From the NCBI GenBank assembly GCA_022843385.1, contig JALHNT010000050.1, positions 1-52,299 of the forward strand: DNA of 52,299 nucleotides. Direction: 5' to 3'. The position numbers and the translations under genes were made by a program. The notes beneath the pieces are model-generated. The model was not told the DNA's origin. It did not search any database and was given only the letters and a program-made list of their open reading frames with translations. Source of the stretch: Anaerolineae bacterium. Lineage in GTDB: Bacteria; Chloroflexota; Anaerolineae; Aggregatilineales; Phototrophicaceae. Below, piece after piece: positions 47,585 through 52,299 of this stretch. How positions within the stretch are numbered: position 1 is the first letter of the stretch; each line of letters starts with the position of its first letter.

Positions 47585-48993
47585 TGCACACTCGTCATCC
47601 GTTCCAGGGCTTGCAGGAAATAGACATAATGACCACGCTGGACGGTGCCGCCCTGCGACATGATGTTCTGGGTATTGCCGACCAGCGTCTCGTTGGCGGC
47701 GTCGATGCCCAGCTCGGCTTCGATGGCGCTGAAGTCCTCGTTGCGTTCGCCGGTCATGCGGTGGGCGTCGGGATCGGGATACTCGTCGTCCAGCCCCATC
47801 ATATGCCCGGCCTCGTGCGCCGCTACATTCTGCGAGAACGTCTGCTGCCGCGCCTGGATCGTCAACCCGACGCTCTGGTAGCGGTCTTCACGGGTCGCGC
47901 CGGTGTTGCCGATGCCGCGTATCTGCATCTGGAGTGTGCCGCGACGGCTATGGGCGACGATATAGTCGGAGACGGCGTTGGCGCGCTGTTCGGAGAGAGT
48001 CTGGTTACGGGCGCGGGCACCGCCGGCTGAGGCATGGCCGGTGACGCGGATGATGAACTGATTGCCAAATTCGTCATCCGCCGCCGGTGGCGTGGCATCC
48101 ACCTGGGTGACAAAGGTATCAATCTGGCTCGCGAGTTCAGGGGTGATGGTGGCGTCATTGGTGGCGAAGGGGCCGACGCGCACCCGTGTCTGCGCCACAT
48201 CCATCGTTTTGTTTTCCGGCTCGCTCGGATCGCGCGAGTCGAGGGTGGCGGTGTTGCCCTGGACAAACGACCGGAAACGCGGCGCACCTGCCGGGACTTT
48301 GAGGGCGGTGACGCTGGTGTGGGCGCTGGCGGCATCGGCCACAATCTGCACCCGGACGTTGACGGCGGTACTCAGTTCTTCACAGCCGGGGGTGCTGCTG
48401 GTCATGCGATGGGCACCGCTCCAGGCGCTGCTGATGCTGCTTTGCATATCGGCGCTGAACCGCTCGCGCTGCGGTTGAGTCCAGTTGAAGTCGGCGCGCT
48501 GTGCTGCTGTGAAGCGCATGGTGTTGTAGGGGGCTTCCCGGCGGGCAGCGCGGTCAAAGTCGCGGAAGTTGATGTGCAGCTTGAGGGTGATGGTCAGGTT
48601 GCCGGAGACCGGGCGCGCGGTGGCCGGGTTGCCGCTGTTGGGCTGGTAGGTTGAGTCGAAGCGGGCACCGGTTTCACTGAATTCCGGCGTGTTGATGATG
48701 CGGGTGAATTCCGGGTCTTCAGCAGCCGGAGCCGGGGCATCCGGGACGCCAGCGACGGGCGCACCAGCATCGGGGGTGTCGCGCTGGATGAGGCGAGCGC
48801 GGCTGTTGGGCAGCGGTTCGACGCGACCTTCACCGATCAGCCGTTGCAAGGTCTGATTGCCGACCAGTCGTTGCAGCCGCAGCAAATCCATCTGACCGTC
48901 AGGGGCGAAGAATTCGCCATCCACATCGACCGCTGGCGACGGTACCGGGTTGGCGGGCCGGCGCTCGGCAGACTGGGTGCGCTCACTGGACAT
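47572..48993 (-). CDS. OmpA-like / metzincin metalloprotease protein with eCIS-type N-terminal motif
   Basis: A 473-residue protein. The N-terminus has LLRLQRLVGNQTLQRLI (residues about 38-54), the LQRxxGNxxxQRL motif found at the N-termini of proteins in extracellular contractile injection system (eCIS) loci. An Ala/Pro-rich linker follows. Residues about 300-365 are OmpA-like (FIIRVTGHASAGGARARNQTLSEQRANAVSDYI). The last 85 residues hold the zinc motif HEAGHMMGLDDEY (His393, Glu394, His397, Gly400, Asp403) and a Met-turn NIMSQGG (Met445), a metzincin pattern with Asp as third ligand. No signal peptide is seen. Combination of OmpA fold and protease is unusual; an injected or surface effector is inferred. 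Confidence 0.78.
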   Translation of the reverse strand: MSSERTQSAERRPANPVPSPAVDVDGEFFAPDGQMDLLRLQRLVGNQTLQRLIGEGRVEPLPNSRARLIQRDTPDAGAPVAGVPDAPAPAAEDPEFTRIINTPEFSETGARFDSTYQPNSGNPATARPVSGNLTITLKLHINFRDFDRAARREAPYNTMRFTAAQRADFNWTQPQRERFSADMQSSISSAWSGAHRMTSSTPGCEELSTAVNVRVQIVADAASAHTSVTALKVPAGAPRFRSFVQGNTATLDSRDPSEPENKTMDVAQTRVRVGPFATNDATITPELASQIDTFVTQVDATPPAADDEFGNQFIIRVTGHASAGGARARNQTLSEQRANAVSDYIVAHSRRGTLQMQIRGIGNTGATREDRYQSVGLTIQARQQTFSQNVAAHEAGHMMGLDDEYPDPDAHRMTGERNEDFSAIEAELGIDAANETLVGNTQNIMSQGGTVQRGHYVYFLQALERMTSVQWTI

Positions 48994-49176
48994 GGCATCC
49001 CCCTATCCCCACAGTAAACCTGGTCATCAGCATAGCAGAGTCCGGTATGCAACGCAATCAGGACGATGGGTGGGGGGTGTCCGAGACGCTCTTGATGGGC
49101 AGACACTCCCCAGCGTCATCTCTGATCCACTTGAGAGAGTGTGGATGGGGAGGGTAGGGGGTATCTTTGCAGAATC
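48994..49176. other. Short gap between metzincin gene and broken transposase
   Basis: No supported gene or repeat. The 3' part of the transposase remnant may extend into it, but similarity fades before about 49177. Confidence 0.3.
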
Positions 49177-49622
49177 ACTTTTTTGGATAGATTCTAAGCG
49201 TTGCAAGACCCGCCAGACAGTACTCGGGCAGCCGCCACCAACGATATACCCCACCAGATGCTTGAGGTGCCAGCCCGTTTCGGCTAAGCCATGATCAGAA
49301 GGTGTGCTCTGAAAGACCATTCCCAGATCCTTTTGTATACTCGCTTGCGCTCTGGGAAAAACCGGCTTGCGTCCCTGGCCTGGTTGCTTATACGGTTCAC
49401 TTAAACCACCGCCTTCATACCCTTTCCCCACAAAGCGACTGTCTCCCATTCTCTCTCGCGCTATAATCCTCCATACGCTACCGCATGGATACTCATCCCC
49501 GCTTCAATCTTCAATAGCGCTGCCGCCCGTTCGCGCATGTAGCCCTTCGGGTGATGGTCACGTATTTCTCCCAATGTGATGTGTTCGTAGTCCTCCAACG
49601 TCACATCATGTCGATACATCAT
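49177..49622 (-). pseudogene. Remnant of a transposase N-terminal helix-turn-helix region
   Basis: Read on the minus strand, MYRHDVTLEDYEHITLGEIRDH and RERAAALLKIEAGMSIHAVA resemble the HTH start of IS630-type transposases. The frame breaks at a TAG near 49461. It resumes in another frame as GYEGGGLSEPYKQPGQGRKP and later STVWRVLQRLE, both family-like. No DDE catalytic part follows. The mix of frames and truncation marks decay. It is on the opposite strand to the intact-looking tail at 1-111 and need not come from the same element. Confidence 0.6.
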
Positions 49623-49858
49623 CTTTTTTCTCCTGCTTTTCCCTCCATTCTCCATTGCCGAATTACTATTTCAAACCTCAAGATTACGCCCCTACAATCT
49701 GCGCGTTTTGTTTTCGGCAGTCCATAAGAAGAAGGGGAAGACGCGCCTACCTGCTTTGACGACGAGGCACCTGAGACACAGCCTATGGGCGCTGGCAGGA
49801 TTGGTCATCCAGCATAATAATCAGGTAGTATTTGGGGAGACTCACAGGGGGATAGCCT

Positions 49859-52299
49859 ATGCCTTCAACAGCTGCCCTGCCGGCACAGCCGACGCCCTTT
49901 GTTGGGCGTGAGGCCGAACTGGATGAGATTGCCGCGCTCCTGGCGAACCCCGCCTGCCGTCTGTTGACGCTGGTCGGTCCCGGTGGCATCGGCAAGACCC
50001 GCCTCGCCATCGAAGCGGCGCGCCGCATAACCTTGTACGATGGTGCCTGCTTTGTTCCCCTTCAACCTCTGACAGCCTCAGAATTCATCGTCCCGACAAT
50101 TGCCGAGGCGCTCGGTTTACGCGCCATACCAGGCGGCGATCTTCAACAGCAGCTTTTTGATTATCTGTGTCAGTGGTCGCTTTTGCTCATACTGGATAAC
50201 CTGGAGCAGTTGCTCGACGGTGTGCAGGTTCTCTCTGACCTTCTAGTGGCTGCCCCGGAGGTTCGCCTCCTCGTTACATCGCAGGAACGATTGAACCTGC
50301 GCGAGGAATGGGTGCTGGATGTCGATGGACTGAGCTATCCTGCCAGTGAAACCGACAGGTATGCCGATGACTATAGCGCCGTGCAGTTGTTCACTCAACA
50401 TGCCCGGCGGGTGAAAAATGACTTTAGACTGACCGATGAACTCAAGCCGGCTGTCATCCGCCTCTGTCATCTGGTAGGTGGAATGCCACTGGCGATTGAG
50501 CTGGCCGCATCATGTGTACGGGGGCTGACTTGTGACACGATTGCGGAGGAGGTCAGCCACAGTCTGGACATCCTTGAAACGCCCGCCCGAAATATTGAGT
50601 CTCGGCACCAAAACATCCGTGCTGCCTTCGAGCCGACCTGGAAGCGGCTGACAGAAGACGAACGCCAGGTATTTGCGAAGCTATCAGTGTTTCGCGGCGG
50701 CTTTATGCGTGAGGCCGCTGCAGGAGTGGTAGGCGCGACTCTGCGAACCCTTACCTCGCTGCTAGATCATTCGTTGCTACGGGTCGATGACAACAATCGA
50801 TATGACCTACATGAATTATTGCGCCAGTTTGCAGAGGAAAAACTGCGCGCAACGGACGAATATGAAAGCACACAAGCCGCTCACAGCGCACATTACGCCG
50901 TTTTCCTCAATCAGAGGGTTGAGGACTTAATCGGGAGCAGGCAGATTGCAGCCATTGCGGAGGTCAATTCGGTCTTCGAGAACGTGCGAACAGCCTGGAA
51001 TTGGGCATCGGCTCAGAACCGTAAGGACATCATCGAGCAAATGATCGACGGTCTATGGGTGTTCGCTCACCTCAGGGACCGCCTGATCGAAGTGGCTGAG
51101 ATGTTCAGCGATTCCCAACAACCGTTTGCGCCAGAATTTGGACAAGAGCCTGATCGCCTATGGGGGAAGTTACTTGCGCGTGGTGATGACCAATCCGAAG
51201 GATTTCAAGCAAAGATTGAAACCGCGCTCCAGATTGCCCGTCATTACGGAGAACCAGCAGAGATTGCTTTCTGTCTGATGAGACTCAGTCAGACTGTTCA
51301 TGACGAAGCGACAGCCATAAACATACTTGAGCAAAGTCTGGCAATTTATCGCCAGCTCGATAATCGTTTTTCGATGGCAGATGTCCTTTTTGAGATGATG
51401 GGCCGATTTCAAAGCTCGTGGGCAGATTGGTCACGATATGGTGAAGAGAGTTTACGCCTCAGGCGTGAGATTGGCGATTGGGTTGGTGCGGCCTGGTCAA
51501 TAGCCGCAGTTGCCCTTAGCGAAGCTCGCGTTGGACGCTTCCGACGGGCAGAAGAACTCTGGTTAGAACGAATTGCATTGGGTCACGAGATCGGCAATCC
51601 CTATCTGGTTGCTCTGGGCAATGCTCACCTCGGTCATCAGGTCTATTTCATCTTGGGAGATTTGAGCAAAGCACGCGCAGCGGCTGAAGAGGCACTGAGG
51701 ATTGCCAGGCAGTTTGGCAATTCGAACACCGCTGGATGGGCTTTGGGATTGCTCGGCATCATCGCCAGTGTAGAAGGCAATTACCAGGAAGGAGAACGAT
51801 TGTGCCGACAGGCAGCTTCAGCAAAGGGGCTGGAACTCATGAACGAAACGGCTTGGTGGGGCTTATCGCTTGCTGCCTGCGGGTTGAGGGATTATGAGAC
51901 TGCCTGTGACTGCCTGATGAAGTCTTTGAGAACCATGATCGACGGTCGCGGGTTGACCGGCATGATTGCCTGTTTGCCGGTTGCGGCCATGATCCTGTTC
52001 TATCACGGTAACGCCGTCCGGGCAGTCGAGTGGATTGCATTAGCCTTTACGCACCCGATTCGTGCGGCTGGCTGGATGCAAGAATGGTCGTTATTGTCCG
52101 ACTTGCGCCATGACCTGGAGCAGACACTTGGTCCAGAAGCATATGCAGCGGCCTGGGAAATTGGCGCTCGCCTGGATCTGCAGGTGGTCGCAGCCCAGAT
52201 TCCGCATTCGATCCAAATTGTGCGCCCAACGGTCATCGAACAAGAAAATTCTACTCGGGAAGAGAAACTGACTCGACGTGAATTGGAAATCATGTGTTT
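49859..52299 (+). CDS. STAND ATPase with TPR domain and LuxR-type HTH (3' end outside window)
   Basis: A frame open from ATG 49859 to the window edge, at least 813 residues. AGGGGG lies about 6 bases before the ATG. NB-ARC/AAA-like ATPase: TPFVGREAELDEI, Walker A GPGGIGKT (40-47), Walker B LLLILDNLEQ (about 106-115), sensor LLVTSQERLNL and GGMPLAIELAA. A helical/winged-helix segment (LSVFRGGFMREAAAGVVG) and a TPR-like region (about 400-760) follow. The last bases encode EKLTRRELEIMC, the first helix of a LuxR/GerE DNA-binding domain. This is the AfsR/MalT-like plan of ATP-switched transcription regulators. The ligand and target genes are outside view. Confidence 0.82.
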   Translation, partial: MPSTAALPAQPTPFVGREAELDEIAALLANPACRLLTLVGPGGIGKTRLAIEAARRITLYDGACFVPLQPLTASEFIVPTIAEALGLRAIPGGDLQQQLFDYLCQWSLLLILDNLEQLLDGVQVLSDLLVAAPEVRLLVTSQERLNLREEWVLDVDGLSYPASETDRYADDYSAVQLFTQHARRVKNDFRLTDELKPAVIRLCHLVGGMPLAIELAASCVRGLTCDTIAEEVSHSLDILETPARNIESRHQNIRAAFEPTWKRLTEDERQVFAKLSVFRGGFMREAAAGVVGATLRTLTSLLDHSLLRVDDNNRYDLHELLRQFAEEKLRATDEYESTQAAHSAHYAVFLNQRVEDLIGSRQIAAIAEVNSVFENVRTAWNWASAQNRKDIIEQMIDGLWVFAHLRDRLIEVAEMFSDSQQPFAPEFGQEPDRLWGKLLARGDDQSEGFQAKIETALQIARHYGEPAEIAFCLMRLSQTVHDEATAINILEQSLAIYRQLDNRFSMADVLFEMMGRFQSSWADWSRYGEESLRLRREIGDWVGAAWSIAAVALSEARVGRFRRAEELWLERIALGHEIGNPYLVALGNAHLGHQVYFILGDLSKARAAAEEALRIARQFGNSNTAGWALGLLGIIASVEGNYQEGERLCRQAASAKGLELMNETAWWGLSLAACGLRDYETACDCLMKSLRTMIDGRGLTGMIACLPVAAMILFYHGNAVRAVEWIALAFTHPIRAAGWMQEWSLLSDLRHDLEQTLGPEAYAAAWEIGARLDLQVVAAQIPHSIQIVRPTVIEQENSTREEKLTRRELEIMC

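Overview
Source. The window looks chromosomal: GC-rich, densely coding and bacterial. It combines TIR/NB-ARC/WD40 proteins, PknK-like kinase-ATPase-TPR and LuxR-type STAND regulators, paired Uma2 nucleases, a Tat-exported solute-binding protein and many dispersed palindromic repeats. That mix is most familiar from Chloroflexota (Anaerolineae-like), less so from cyanobacteria. This is inferred from gene content; there is no rRNA or marker gene here. I saw no tRNA, rRNA or CRISPR array.

Layout. 1-2.6 kb: tail of an IS630-type transposase, a membrane protein and an aldo/keto reductase. 2.6-6.9 kb: a 1 kb repeat-filled gap, then a TIR-WD40 protein. 7-10.2 kb: a large Ser/Thr kinase-ATPase-TPR regulator. 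10.4-11.8 kb: an FG-GAP/UnbV protein. 12-16.6 kb: a four-gene ABC importer whose genes are separated by hairpin repeats. 16.7-17.9 kb: GNAT and NTF2-like proteins. 18.3-21.8 kb: three tandem HEAT-repeat paralogues with nearly identical C-terminal domains. 22.1-25.4 kb: small enzymes and an ECF sigma factor of the SigG/SigX5 type with a SnoaL tail. 25.7-27.7 kb: small exported proteins. 27.8-30.5 kb: a polytopic GT-C-like protein carrying in-frame repeat insertions. 30.6-31.8 kb: two Uma2 paralogues. 31.9-32.9 kb: an L,D-transpeptidase. 33.2-37.8 kb: a TIR-NB-ARC-WD40 protein and an overlapping DUF2283 gene. 37.9-39.4 kb: a disulfide flavoprotein. 39.6-41.3 kb: a secreted protein. 41.5-43.5 kb: a TetR-MATE unit with a readable promoter and operator. 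43.7-47.2 kb: a STAS-like protein and two secreted TPR paralogues. 47.2-49.0 kb: an OmpA-metzincin protein with an eCIS-type N-terminal motif and an overlapping partner. 49.2-49.6 kb: a broken transposase. 49.9 kb to the end: a STAND/LuxR regulator cut by the window edge.

How it fits together. Sensing and possible defence dominate: two TIR-WD40 proteins, two other STAND ATPases and a HEAT array. The two TIR genes are 30 kb apart but share their 5' upstream region, helical linker and propeller type. Their TIR domains differ, and only one has NB-ARC. Superimposed on the genes are at least seven families of short dispersed repeats. The clearest (called R1 here) is a double hairpin whose stems differ between copies but stay paired. 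A second (R2) lies both between genes and inside coding sequence, where it encodes Pro/Gly-rich linkers at domain junctions.

Strongest leads: the R1 covarying hairpins, the TIR pair with its shared control region, the HEAT array with homogenised tails, the membrane protein that tolerates three repeat insertions, and the eCIS-like metzincin.
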